A stretch of DNA of 64,000 bases, taken from Branchiostoma lanceolatum. Its lineage: Eukaryota; Chordata; Leptocardii; Amphioxiformes; Branchiostomatidae. The DNA is taken from the NCBI RefSeq assembly GCF_035083965.1, contig NC_089739.1:5744001-5808000 (forward strand), written 5' to 3'. The notes below the pieces were generated by a model that saw only the letters and a list, made by a program, of their open reading frames with translations, did not search any database and was not told where the DNA came from. Both the position numbers and the translations under genes were made by a program. Shown here one piece after another: positions 48,057 to 58,275 of this stretch; within the stretch, counting starts at the first letter, position 1; each line of letters begins with the position of its first letter.

Positions 48057-49870
48057 TTTCAGTAAGGCCTTTGATCGCGTAAGTCATAACGTTGCAATCC
48101 AACGCCTGCTTCAACTCGGACTGCGCCCGTCAGTGACGAGATGGATTGTAGACTTTCTCAGCAACAGAAGTCAGGTTGTTCGCTACCATGGAACACTTTT
48201 GGACAGCCTAAACGTTACCTGTGGATTACCCCAGGGGACTTTACTCGGACCATTGATATTTCTAGCCTACATTAACTGTGCCGCGCGTCACGCTGCCTCC
48301 AAACGCTGGAAATTTGTTGACGACCTGAACCTATTAGAAACAAGGAACCCTACCTCAAGTCCTTCAAACCTGCAACAGGACCTTAACGACTTGGATCATT
48401 GGTCTCGCACGAGTCACACGAAGTTACACCCGAAGAAATGTAAAGTGTTACATGTCCAATTCAGAAAGACTCATAGCATCCCCCCTCCTCTTACTGTTAA
48501 CAACATTGAAGTTATACAAGTGAAGGTGATGAGAGTTTTGGGTGTTATCCTTCTGGCTGATCTGAAATGGAACTCACACGTGGACTCAATGTGTACTAAA
48601 GCTAATCAGCGCATGTACTTTCTCAAGAAACTGAAGCACTTCCATCTCTCCATAGAGGACCTGATGACGGTGTACGTTTCCTACATTCGGCCAATTTTGG
48701 AATATGCCTCTCCGATTTGGCACCCCGGACTGCCTAAGACGTTAAGTGACAGAATTGAGAAAATCCAAAGAAGAGCCCTGCGCGTCATCTTGGGTGTTGA
48801 ACACACATCGTACACCACTGCTTGCTCTCTCTTAGGGCTGCCAACCCTCAACTCATGACGTAGAACTCTCACTGAGTCGTTTGCGAAGAAGCTTGTTCGA
48901 TCAGGCCAATTCCAGCACCTACTCCCACCAACTAGAGGGAACATCAGTGGCCGGCAAACACGGTCGTCACATAAACTTGACACTCAATATGGCCGAACTG
49001 ACCGGTATATGAACAGTGCGTTACCTTACATGATTCGTATTCTGAACACTTAAGAAATCCACGACTATATGTGTTACAATAAGAAGCTTACCTTGTGTGT
49101 ATTGTCGTATTTTAACAAGTATTTTTTAATTGTTGCGGATGTAATGAAGTAGTCGTTTTTAAATGAAATTAAATGTAATGTGTCTCGGCAATTCAGCTTA
49201 ATAGCTGCTAAGAGATCATTGAAGAATAAACCAGTCTTATTACACACACATGAATACTTTCTGCTAAATGTGTTTGGGCAAACGTTTTTTCTAAACATTT
49301 CTAATTTTCTTACGCCAATAATAACCTCTGATAAATAAAACGAAAACTCGTACCTGAAAACCTGGCATGTAAACGAGGCTGTCCAACTTGGCAACAGCAT
49401 CTGGAGTCCCCGGATGTAGCCTCAGCAGTTGGTCACTTACGAATGAATTAAAGAATTGTTTTTTAAATTCAAAATCTTAGATAGCATCTATCAACGATTT
49501 TAACAGCTTTGTTGAAAGCGTTAACACCAGATTATTACTATAACAGGTTGATAAATGTACTTTTGATTGCTGCAACTAGCTAAAGAGTAAAAATTATTGT
49601 GAAACTTCCCACTATTTCTTTAAAATAGACAAAAAAATGGCAGAACTGTTACGCTCTTGCTGTCGGTGATGCGTTACAAGAGGGCCCCTTTCTCTAAGTG
49701 AACAAATAGAGCGAAACTATTTCTACGGTAACGTTGATTATATTGTTATTGCAGTTACAAGAATTATCAATGCCTCACCCTTCCAAAGCGCGGCTGGTAG
49801 AATGTCCGTTCGTCTGAGCCAGCACAACGTTTAGAAAAAGTACAAGAATACCTGCCCCAAGTAACGCCAT
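40279..49870 (-). CDS. Secreted M14 carboxypeptidase proenzyme, carboxypeptidase O-like specificity
   Basis: Ten minus-strand exons: 49779-49870, 49354-49435, 47599-47844, 47008-47109, 46465-46575, 45215-45331, 44302-44389, 43712-43911, 43114-43198 and 40279-40469. The total is 1314 nt and 437 residues, all phases consistent. A signal peptide (about 1-18) is followed by an activation propeptide (about 25-125). The catalytic domain has the zinc ligands His195 and Glu198 (HCREW) and His323 (HSYSQ). It also has the substrate-carboxylate residues in NRNWD, Tyr375 (Tyr248 of bovine carboxypeptidase A) and Glu398 (Glu270). It removes C-terminal residues from peptides. The residue matching the specificity position 255 is Arg382 (SGGARDW), as in carboxypeptidase O, which prefers acidic ends; A and B types have Ile and Asp. 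Introns hold a TIR element, a MITE, a palindrome, a SINE and two reverse transcriptase fragments. The exon 6 acceptor was chosen to keep the family spacing between WIS and YGSDP. Confidence 0.93.
40618..41490. mobile_element. 873-bp TIR element with E-box/CRE/YY1-like ends
   Basis: Termini TAGGGCGTATTCA and its inverted copy are flanked by TA on both sides (40616-40617, 41491-41492). Just inside each end are GTCACGTGAC or GACGTCACGTGA, and about 55 bases in GGCGGCCATGTTGGTGCTCA in opposite orientations. No transposase frame, so non-autonomous. It lies in the last intron of the carboxypeptidase gene and abuts the retroelement tail at 41493. Confidence 0.85.
41493..42945 (-). mobile_element. 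Non-LTR (CR1/L2-type) retroelement, 5-prime truncated
   Basis: An open minus-strand frame from about 42930 to the stop at 41591 covers most of the reverse transcriptase and its C-terminal region. Motifs in order: [53 protein letters not shown], the catalytic FADD, and a tail with WNSL. The endonuclease and ORF1 are missing. The 3-prime UTR ends in TATAGATACAGATACAGATA repeats rather than poly(A), as is common in CR1 elements. The frame has no stops, which suggests a fairly recent insertion. Confidence 0.9.
44411..44810. mobile_element. 400-bp MITE with TACAGTACAG termini
   Basis: TACAGTACAGATCTCGTTTA and ACTTCCC at the left are inverted exactly at the right end, apart from small differences. 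The interior is rich in ACGCG/ACGAG motifs and is itself partly self-complementary. Target duplication not clear. Lies in carboxypeptidase intron 6, just upstream (minus sense) of exon 7. Confidence 0.8.
44974..45134. mobile_element. Fold-back element with exact 9-bp target duplication
   Basis: TACTCTCCAAGCAGAGGATG and its inverted copy frame a near-perfect hairpin. AGGAAGGCT flanks it on both sides (44965-44973 and 45135-45143). Confidence 0.88.
45357..45877. repeat. 520-bp palindrome containing hammerhead-like repeats
   Basis: Arms of about 200 bp are inverted copies sharing GGCATGGCCTGGGACGTAGA, TCATCGGTTTTCCGTGAATA and TCATCGAAACGTTGGCTC. The left arm begins 26 bases from carboxypeptidase exon 6. 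The centre (about 45570-45680) is less symmetric. Confidence 0.85.
47190..47470 (+). mobile_element. SINE copy with shared tail
   Basis: GGAGTTCGATCATG (B-box-like), CGGATGGTGACGTAAAGCCG, TATGAGGGAGCTTGAGGCG and CTGCACGTAAAAGAACCCA in order. The same tail occurs inverted at 60224-60440 and, diverged, in the tandem array at 56417-57440. Confidence 0.6.
47965..48053 (+). repeat. CA microsatellite
   Basis: Nearly pure (AC)n, directly abutting the truncated retroelement at 48054. Confidence 0.97.
48054..49053 (+). mobile_element. Non-LTR retroelement fragment (reverse transcriptase C-terminal half)
   Basis: A plus-strand frame starts inside the reverse transcriptase at DFSKAFDRV and continues through [18 protein letters not shown], the catalytic [14 protein letters not shown], and the thumb to the stop at 49051. 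One in-frame TGA at about 48856 probably arose from CGA. The usual FADD reads FVDD. The family differs from the element at 41493-42945. It lies in intron 2 of the carboxypeptidase gene, opposite in orientation. Confidence 0.85.
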
Positions 49871-50373
49871 TTTCGACAGTTACTGCTGATCCTGATGCGT
49901 TTTTTGAGATGTTTAGATCGCTGATGTTTGCACTATGTTTAGGCTCGACATTATGCAAACAAGATAAAACATACCGATAGCACTTGACCAATGAGAAACT
50001 AGGACGCTGTAGTCAAACATGGTGGCAGGTGGTGGGATTCTCATAATTGATGTTTACAAAATGGCGCCGACGGCAAGAAGTATATACATGGAAAGGAGCT
50101 ATCCGGTCACCATGGTGATTGGGATATGGGATAAGATGGTCACTACTGAAGATAAGTTAAGGGAGGATGTTAGATCTTAAAAAATGACGAACTATGTAGG
50201 TTCGAAAAGGGAAGAAAATTTGACAAGAGGGGATGCTTAAATTAAGGCACAAGGTATCGTATATACGTTCAGAGAGAGAGACTGAGAGAAAAAGAGAGAC
50301 TTAATAATGTTCTCCGTAAGGCGTCATGGAATGACACACACAACACTTTTATACTGCAAAATATATCTCCTTT

Positions 50374-50379
50374 TTTATT
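50374..50379 (-). promoter_or_regulatory. Candidate polyadenylation signal of the first PLAC8 gene
   Basis: AATAAA on the minus strand, 235 bases past the stop codon. Confidence 0.45.
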
Positions 50380-50613
50380 ACTGGAAGGTTAGAGTGGGGT
50401 AGATATAATATAAACTTTTTTGTTATCTTCGAACCAATTCATATGTCAATATCACAATGTATAATAGAAATATAACATTTATCTTTAGACATGTTTATAA
50501 ATGCAGCAGTAGAATTTTCAAAATATAGATTCTCTTATCATTAATATGCTCTTTGTCGTAGTAACAGCCGTTGTCCGGGTCCGTGTGACGTCATAACTTG
50601 TTGCCGATGGACG

Positions 50614-52675
50614 TCACCCATGGCCGGTGGTTACCATGGTGACGCCGCCGCCCCCTCCCATCTGCTGCATAGGCATGCCGGCAAACTTCCTCTGGATCGA
50701 CCGCATGTCCCTCAACTCCCGCGCGAACTGAGTCAAGGTCATACAGGGGCAGACGGTCGAACAGAAGCAATCATGGCAGAAAGAGCCCTGGGAACGAGAA
50801 TTACACATATCTCTTAGAATCGATGCATCATTCTGATGTTTCTCAGCTCAGGCAAAGATCATTGTTTTAAATCTGCTGTTCGAAGGGAAGACGTCAGGAG
50901 GCATGAATAGACTGTTCATTAGCAGTTCCACCAGTAGTTGAGTCAGGATACACCTCAGGACATATCTATGTGCCACTTTGTTGGTCAACTTTTTGCATGA
51001 AGAAGGGGGGTTTGAAATATTTCAGGGTTTGGAGGGGCTAAAGTTGCGGTCTACATGTATAAGCGATCACAACTTTCAAAGTGCGCATGTGGACTTGTGA
51101 TGCATCGTTGTCTACAGAGGGCTACACTTGCTGACTTTTATCATCGTTCGAACCGTCGTGTTGCAAAAGTGCCAAAGTTTACTAGTAAGAAGTCTTCAAT
51201 TTTGATATAGACTACAATGCATCCTGACTGCACATGCGCACTGTTCCTTTTGACAAAGACCACAATGCATCGTGACTGCACATGCGCACTGTACAATGCA
51301 TCATTACTGCACATGCGCACCGGTAACAGTGATGTAGCTTATGCATCACTTCCATATGTAAACATCTGCCAACAAAAGTCATTATCCTGAAACAGACAAA
51401 AACTATCGTTAATAACAAAAATCACACGTTACTAAATGTATCGAAGGTGGTAATGAGAGCAATACGCACGTGTATGTTTTGTTCTGCCCGCAGCTTGACT
51501 CGCATTAAGGTGGAAGTGAGAGGGAACCAAAACGGGCCTTCGCAAAATAAGGTGATGATCCAGGGAGTCTCGTTCATGGCTTGCACCAGGTAACACATGT
51601 AGAACGGGTAGCAGAGGCACGAACACCAGCCTGAGGGGGGGGGGGGTTACAGTCAAGAAGGGACATGACAATAAGTCCATTAGTAATTCCGACTACGCAT
51701 GTGCAGTGTCAAAGGTGAAGGCCCCTGGCTAGTAAACAGTTCTAGTCTCGACATTGTCCATATTTGCATAACAACACCCAGACGGGTTTTGTTAACGTCT
51801 CAGATGCCTTTACCTTTGACACTGCACATGCGTAGTCGGAATTACGAATGGGCTTATAAACAAACTTTATCTAACAAGATTAACCTGTAATTATGTAACA
51901 CATTCAATAGGAAATTTGCTCCCATATTTTCAAACGAACAGTACCAATATTGGTCAAGCAAAAAGTAATCCACCGCTTCTGTGACGTCACTTAATGCAGA
52001 TTCTCAGATGGAACACGTATCTCGGTGAGCAGTGGGTCAAACGTTGCAAAAAGTCTTTGGCGTCCCCCGTCTTTACTCAACAGCCTGATTGTATTTGGTG
52101 TTTATTAGTAATGTTAAATAAAGACATTGTTGTGTTAGAAATTTAAAGTTTATATCTTTTTACATAATGAATTGTTTCAATGTATCAGGGAAATTAGAGT
52201 GCATTTTTTAAAGTTTGTAATTATATGATTGTTTTTTATAAATTTTAACAGAAGTCATTTGCTCCTCACATGGCATGTTTGGAGCAGGGCAGCAGCAGCC
52301 GCAGCATAGGCCGTACCTCCAGTCACGTGCTCTCTGATTTCCACCAATCGCCACGCCGGGCTGCTGCGTCACCACGGTGGTAGTTTGCTGAATCGGGGCC
52401 GGTGGCTGCTGCGGTACAGGTGCATAAACAACGCCCCCTTGCGGAATCGGAGCAGGTTGGACGTAGGCAGGGGGAGGAGGCTGCTGCATGTTGTATTCGG
52501 GTGGGAGTTGATGATCGGAACCGTTTATCGGAAACGGTTTGGAATGTTGGAATCCGTCTCCGTCAGGATGTGGGGATTCTACATTGTCGTTGGGGTCAGC
52601 CAATCCGTATTGCACATTGACCTCGACCGGATGTGGCAATGGCTGATGGGTAATGACTGGGCTATCTTCAGACAT
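50614..52675 (-). CDS. PLAC8/cornifelin-domain protein 1
   Basis: Three minus-strand coding exons, 52270-52675, 51470-51630 and 50614-50787, give 246 residues. The first 115 residues are Pro/Gln-rich and disordered. The PLAC8 domain starts at RDWRYGLCCGCCC, runs through a hydrophobic, Cys-rich segment (SCLCYPFYMCYLV) and ends with FCHDCFCSTVCPCMTLTQ, the family's closing motif. A glycine-rich tail follows. An AG just before the ATG suggests a separate untranslated first exon. PLAC8 proteins are small cysteine-rich, often membrane-associated proteins with varied roles; no specific function is inferred. The middle exon (NETPWIITLFCEGPFW) is an unusual variant of the domain core, longer than in the paralogue at 61248. 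Confidence 0.88.
51217..51322 (+). repeat. Triple repeat with TGCACATGCGCAC
   Basis: Three copies of AATGCATC-N-TGACTGCAC followed by ATGCGCAC, spaced irregularly, in intron 2 of the first PLAC8 gene. TGCGCATGCGC-like motifs resemble half of an NRF1 site. Confidence 0.6.
51671..51857. mobile_element. ATAAG fold-back MITE, copy 1
   Basis: Arms begin ATAAG(T/C)CCATT and continue through TAATTCCGACTACGCATGTG and CAGTGTCAAAGGTGAAGG, nearly identical between the two ends. Lies in PLAC8 intron 1. Confidence 0.85.
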
Positions 52676-53037
52676 GGCGCCTGACTACAGAAAGTAAAGA
52701 AAGTAATTCACATGAAAATACAATTTAGAATTTGATACATTATCTTTTTGCTACAATTATATGCAATTCGTTTTGCATTTTTTCGGAACCATAAAGCGCA
52801 ATCTTCTGTTGTCCCTAGAATATGGCTGATAAATGATTGGCTGTCATTTAAATCAATGAGTTGGATATAAGCTACTAGAATGTAGCATAACATAACGTCA
52901 TGCAAATCGTTTAACGTTTGTGTATTGTTGTCGCTTTCTGCTGTCAATATGTCGTCGAAGAATACATCTGATATAGATTATGATGACAGTATTATTATTA
53001 TTATTATTCATTTACTTGCTTATCGTGCTTTACCATA

Positions 53038-53224
53038 ATAAGTTAGTTCACGGTTGCTACTACTCATGTGCAGTGTCAAAGGTGAAGGCCCCAGAGACGT
53101 AAACAAAACCCGTCAGGGCGTTGTTATGCAAATCGAGACAATGTCGAGACGAGTACTGTTTACAAGCCGGGGGCCTTCACCTTTGACACTGCATATGCGT
53201 AGTAGCAACCGTGAACTAGCTTAT
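53038..53224. mobile_element. ATAAG fold-back MITE, copy 2
   Basis: Same layout and length as 51671-51857, with the inner block CAGTGTCAAAGGTGAAGGCC conserved. The outer 27 bases of each arm differ from copy 1 (TTCACGGTTGCTACTAC) while matching each other. ATAAT occurs on both sides of AAG...CTT, a possible 5-bp duplication. Confidence 0.85.
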
Positions 53225-53371
53225 AATGGTGGAACAGGTTTCCAAAGACACCATACCAAATGTTGTTTCTAAAGCCGTCTTCGACAAATAGTCTACACTA
53301 TTATTACATATGAATAAGTAATAAGGGATCGATAGGGTTATGATAACTTGAAGGACAGACATAGGCATATG

Positions 53372-53645
53372 CATTGCAGATAGACCCCCCTCCCCCCGAG
53401 GCTTTGGAAATACAAAACATCTATAGCTCGACTATTTGAAAATGACACGGCAAGTTGAAGGCTAAATTGACCTAAAGTTTCTGCAGATATTGGGCAGGAG
53501 GATGCAGACTAGATAGACCCCCCCCCCCTCCCCCTTGCAAGTATGAAACACTTGTGGCTCGAATAATCTAAAATATCACGGCAAATCATGGGCTAAATTG
53601 ACCTCCAGTCTCCGCAGGTATTGTCCCAAATAAACGGCCAATTTT
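53372..53645 (+). repeat. Tandem duplication, about 137-bp unit
   Basis: Two units each with TAGACCCCCC-rich tract, GGCTCGAATAAT-like, ACGGCAAGT-like and GGCTAAATTGACCT blocks. Confidence 0.75.
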
Positions 53646-53985
53646 GCCCCACATTTTGTGTTGAAGTTACACAAACTTATGAAATATCATAATAACAAAA
53701 TATCTTGAAAAACTCACTCCAAGACAGTTGCATAACCGGTACCTAGCCCGGGTGTTCCACCAAAACAGCGGTCAGACACGTTCTCTGAGGGAAGATACAT
53801 TTATCCATCGAATAGAATAAGGATGTCGTATTCTTGTCGAAAGATGGACATCATGCCTTCAGACATATAAAGGACGGTCCCCGGAATTTTCACCTGGGAA
53901 AATGGTAGATAATTTTAACTTGGGTGCAGCTGGGAATGCAGCAGGTATGAATGGTTCAAATCAAGTATGTTTTATTTTATCAGAC

Positions 53986-54199
53986 TACTGTAAATGCAGA
54001 AATTTTCTCGGGGATTTAATTTTGCGGTAGGAAGAAAAAAAAGTGTTCGTGGTGGTTTTGAGTTCGCGTTTGAAACAATAGTAGCGCTACAGTCACACAA
54101 TTGAACGGCTTTTCGTGGTGGTTTTAAGTTCGCGGTAAAGAGTTCACCTTGAAAACTACGAACATAAAACCACCGCGAACACTGCTGCATCTACAGTAA
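53986..54199. mobile_element. MITE with TACTGTAAATGCAG termini
   Basis: Left TACTGTAAATGCAGAAATTT and right (inverted) TACTGTAGATGCAGCAGTGT, with repeated GGTGGTTTTNNGTTCGCGGT blocks inside. A diverged piece of the same family lies at about 54385-54455. Confidence 0.7.
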
Positions 54200-54639
54200 G
54201 TAAGGAAATAATCACTACATATGCATGTACCAGACTGACTGAAACGTGTGTATACGTGTTTGTGAGATATTTGTGGTCGACATAACTCATGATCAAGAAC
54301 CTCTGGATGGATTTTGATTTTTTTCTTAAATGATATTCGGCATGTGGCTATTAATTATTGTCGGGAAGACCTCCACTATCACGATGTTTCGGAGTAAAGA
54401 TTTCACCGCGAAAACCGCAACCATAAAACCACCGCGAAGATGTCTGCATTTACAGAACATTGACGCCCGTGCTCCGTGTGTACGAGCGACATCTATCGAG
54501 CTTCCCTTCACATGCAGGCATTTTCAGTCCATCTCTTTTTGTTTCAATTTCTACTTGCTGCACACTCTTGGCGCCTAACACTGCTAGTCAAAATCATTTC
54601 CCTGTCAACACTTAAGATATGCAAAATAGGTAGTTTGTT

Positions 54640-54665
54640 TGTTTGTTTGTTTGTTTGTTTGTTTT
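54640..54665 (+). repeat. TTTG microsatellite
   Basis: Six to seven units of GTTT. Confidence 0.95.
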
Positions 54666-54834
54666 GCACAGTAAGTATAAGCTGCATAAGTCCTGCAAGA
54701 TTTTTTTACTTCGCTTTTGGACAGACAAGGACGGCGTGGCACTGCACTCAAATTTTTCCTAACTTATTCAAACATTGCCAAGTACAGAGAACAATATGCC
54801 CATTTAAACACCTGATGGAGTGAGGAAAGTCCTG

Positions 54835-54945
54835 TGAAGTGCCTTTTCCAAGGTCACAACATCGGTGGCGTCAGGGGATTCGAACCCGGGACCGCTTGCA
54901 TGGTTCTGGGCCGAACACCCCTGCTGCCGTTACGACACACGCATA
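54835..54945 (-). mobile_element. SINE head fragment
   Basis: On the minus strand CGGTCCCGGGTTCGAATCCC (B-box) follows a decayed A-box, with CGATGTTGTGACCTTGG after it. Confidence 0.55.
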
Positions 54946-54984
54946 CACACAAATTTGATCCCACTGACAGTTTGATGCACCCCT

Positions 54985-55175
54985 ATTTATTTCAAGGTGT
55001 GGCTCTCCTCAAAGACGGGAGAACGTCCATAGCTTGAGCTTGATTCTAACCTGAGTCGTGTGAGGAAATAGGTGTACAGTGTCTTTTTTCAAGTGCTCAC
55101 CACTGGAGCCTACTAGGTACTCGAACCCAGAACCTTTTCATCAACAAACCTAACCACTATACCACCTTGCCACCT
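54985..55175 (-). mobile_element. tRNA-headed SINE copy
   Basis: On the minus strand GTGGTATAGTGGTTAGGTTTG (20-base core shown to GTTT) and GGTTCTGGGTTCGAGTACC are in tRNA order, and the rest matches 23395-23620. Confidence 0.6.
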
Positions 55176-55231
55176 GTATCAATTGGGCTTTTATGTCCTC
55201 CGCTACGGGAGACTACCAATACCTTTCATGG

Positions 55232-55496
55232 GCACTTACCACTCGTTCTCATTTAAATGTACACATTTTGTTAATTCCGTTACCGTTTGAAATAAGACGT
55301 TCCTGACATTAAGATATGCCGCATATAAGGTGCCAAACTGTCGTTTTTAAAAGCCAGAAAGTTCTTAAGTCGCCATCAAAACGACAGTTTGGCACCGTAT
55401 ATGTGGCATATCTTAATGTCAGGAACGTCTTACTTCAAACGGTGATGGAAGTTACAAAATGTGTACATTTAAATGAGAACGAGCGTTACTTGCCAC
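55232..55496. mobile_element. 265-bp palindromic element
   Basis: Arms of about 115 bp share TCGTTCTCATTTAAATGTAC, ACGTTCCTGACATTAAGATA and GGTGCCAAACTGTCGTTTT. The centre is about 25 bases. No coding capacity. Confidence 0.85.
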
Positions 55497-55654
55497 GTGC
55501 ACCTAGCCTTAAAAGCTATCGAAACAAAATTCAAGTTACGAACCTCACCTTGATGATTAAAACTACTTATGATATAATTATGATCAAAAGTTTCCACACG
55601 ACAACCAAAAGACCTTTAAATATGCATTTTTTGATCAGAAACATTTCTGCGCAA

Positions 55655-56850
55655 TAAGTTCTTTCTTCGAGTGTATTTTACAGGCGGTTAGCATAACAAA
55701 GATCCTCGTTGATTTCGAATACTGTATTGTAGCTTGAACGCTATAAAAGAAATTCTATCGCTTCATAAGCAGAATAAGTGAGTTGTTGCGAATCAGATAA
55801 TACTAGAGGCACACATAGGGATGAAGTGTAAAGATATTTTGATAGTTAGAACTTAGATACAAAACGGCTTTCCTACAGCTTGGAGTTAGAGACTTGCTGT
55901 TCTAGATTCTAGTACGTAGGCTCTTTTACACGTGGAAGTTTGATGTCGAAGGCCTGAGGCCTGAGCTCCCTCATACAACACATGAAACAATCATCATCAA
56001 AAGACGTAATCATTACCAATTATGGCCTGCAATTAACAATATGTTTGATGGTTATTAAGAAAGCCTAAAGCTAGATTTGACCCATTTGTCACAAGAAGTG
56101 TAATGTCCTATAGCCAGTAGCAGACATGTGCTAGCAAAACATGCGGCTTGGGCTTTACCTTACCCTGGGAGCCAGACTGAGGTTATCGGACCGTTTAGCC
56201 AGTTCCTTCGGCGGCCCTAGACAGTCAGCCCGCCCGGTCTGAATTAACGCTACGTGGAGTTGTACGTAGAACTCACCCATTGTGCTAATTTATATTGGCG
56301 GGCTTAGTGCTTTTGGCCGCCGAAGAAACTGGCTAAACGACCCGATAACCTCATTCTGGCTCCCAGGGTAAAGTAAATCCCAAGCCACATGTTTTGTTAG
56401 TACGTGTCTGCTGTAGGCTATATGACATTACACGACTCGTTGCAAACGGGTCAAATCTATCCCCAGGCTTTCTTTATAACATCAAGTAAAGTGTTTATTG
56501 CAGGCCCTAATTGGTAATGATTGCGTCTTTTGATGACGATAGTGTTTGTTGTATGAGGGAGCTCAGGCCCTTCGACGTCAAACTTCTACCTGTAAAAGAG
56601 CCTACATACTTTTACGTACCGCGTGTAGCTGTAGGGAATCCGCTTTGTATCTAACTATCAAACACTCATTGCACTTCATCTATATGTGCCTATTGTGTTA
56701 TCTAATTTGCAACAACTCACCGCAACTTATTCTGCTTATAAAGCGATGGAATGTTTTCATAGCGTCCAAGCTACAATACAGTATTCGAAGTCAACGAGGA
56801 ATTCTTTTATGCTAACCCGACCTGTTGAATACACTCGTAGAAAGAACTAA
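55655..56850. mobile_element. 1.2-kb giant palindrome
   Basis: Two inverted arms of nearly 600 bp meet near 56266. The inner 208 bp (56163-56370) has inner arms beginning CCCTGGGAGCCAGACTGAGG and resembles the stand-alone element at 57485-57706. The outer arms contain a SINE-like tail (TATGAGGGAGCTCAGGCCCT inverted in the left arm). Left-arm copies are more diverged than the right. Confidence 0.85.
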
Positions 56851-57440
56851 CAGCTGAATGCTATATGGCATTACACGACTCGTTGCAAACGGGTCAAATC
56901 TAGCTCCCGGCTTTCTTTATAACTATCAAGTAAAGTGTTTATTGCAGGCCCTAATTGGTAATGATTGCGTCTTTTGATGACGATAGTGTTTGTTGTATGA
57001 GGGAGCTCCGGCCCTTCGACGTCAAACTTCTACCTGTAAAAGAGCCTACATACTTTTACGTACCGCGTGTAGCTGTAGGGAATCCGCTTTGTATCTAACT
57101 ATCAAACACTCATTGCACTTCATCTATATGTGCCTCTTGTGTTATCTAATTTGCAACAACTCACCGCAACTTATTCTGCTTATAAAGCGATAGAATTTTT
57201 TTTCATAGAGTCCAAGCTACATTAAAGTATTCGAAGTCAACGAGGAATTATTCTATGCTAACCACCTCTCGAAGAAAGAACTTACAGCTGTGGGATATAT
57301 GACATTACACGACTCGTTTCAAACGTGTCAAATCTAGCTCCAGGCTTTCTTCATAACTATCAAGTAAATTGTTCATTGCAGGCCATAATTGGTAATGATT
57401 GCGTCTTTTGATGATGTTCGTGTTTGTTGTATGAGGAGCT
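56417..57440 (+). repeat. Tandem repeats of the palindrome's right arm
   Basis: Unit 1 (56417-56859) and unit 2 (56860-57291) are almost identical over about 435 bp. A third unit (57292-57440) is truncated. The 67- to 89-codon frames repeated in these units are not a protein family I recognise and are read as repeat by-products. Confidence 0.9.
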
Positions 57441-57484
57441 TTACTTTACCCAAGGAGGTTAAAAACAGAACCTCCTTGCTTTAC

Positions 57485-57706
57485 CCTTGGATCGAGCCAG
57501 GCTGCGGTTATCGGGCCGTTTATAGCAAGTTCCTTCGGCGGCCCGAAGCACTAAGCCCACCAATATAAACTAGCACAGCGGCTGAGTTCTAGCCCGAGAG
57601 TTAACAGGCAACTCGACGTAGCGTTGATTTAGATCGGGCGGGCTGACCGTCCCGGGCCGCCGAAGGAAATGGCTAGCGGCCCGAATCTAGTCTGGTTCCC
57701 ATGGAA
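57485..57706. mobile_element. Fold-back element matching the centre of the giant palindrome
   Basis: Arms GCGGTTATCGGGCCGTT and GTTCCTTCGGCGGCCCG pair with the right half. The loop sequence (AAGCACTAAGCCCACCAATA) is the reverse complement of bases in the centre of 55655-56850, so the two are in opposite orientation. Confidence 0.75.
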
Positions 57707-58024
57707 GGCTTATTCGTGCAGTTATACCGGCATGCAGTATCTGTCCCGAAACTCGAGACCTCTAATAAGGTCAAGGATCAAATTCACTGTAAAACATGCA
57801 AACTAATGCAACATCCTAATGCCACTTCAAAAACAACATAATCAAGCTTAGTATGCTTCATAGAAGATATGTGTAATACATGTATATTCTTGAGTATAAC
57901 TAAAAACTATCATGTGTTAGTAAGTGTACATTTTTTCTAGGGTGCAAATGTACCTCACATGAACACCATGAATTCCCAATGGGCCAATATTCGTAAAAGG
58001 AAAAGATGAAAAAAGGTAGATGTG

Positions 58025-58275
58025 GACAAATTTGACCGGTGCAATGGCCAAGCGAGTAGACTGTTCGCCTTGCATTCGGTAGGTCGAGAGTTCGATCCCC
58101 GGCCAGGTCATACCAACGACCTTCAAAATGGTAGGTACTTAGCACTCAGCATTTTGGGAAAGATAGTCGAGCACACACAGCTACCAGTGGACAAGCCCCT
58201 GTTATAGTGATGACACAAAGTGTGGCCCAAGAGCTTTTGAAACGGAGATGGGTGCCTTCTATGCACCATCTGCTT
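58025..58275 (+). mobile_element. tRNA-Ala-headed SINE copy
   Basis: GCAATGGCCAAGCGAGTAGA (A-box), a TGC anticodon-like triplet, and GTCGAGAGTTCGATCCCCGG (B-box) resemble a tRNA. The acceptor stem mispairs and a SINE body follows (AGTGGACAAGCCCCTG, GTGTGGCCCAAGAGCT), so it is not a functional tRNA gene. It ends near an ACACAT repeat. Confidence 0.7.

Noticed and set aside
56546-57193. Two near-identical frames of 67 and 89 codons
   Set aside because: They repeat only because the DNA is tandemly duplicated. No family and no splice context.
58025-58110. A tRNA-Ala gene
   Set aside because: A- and B-boxes and a TGC triplet are present, but the acceptor stem mispairs and a SINE body follows. 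Treated as a SINE head.
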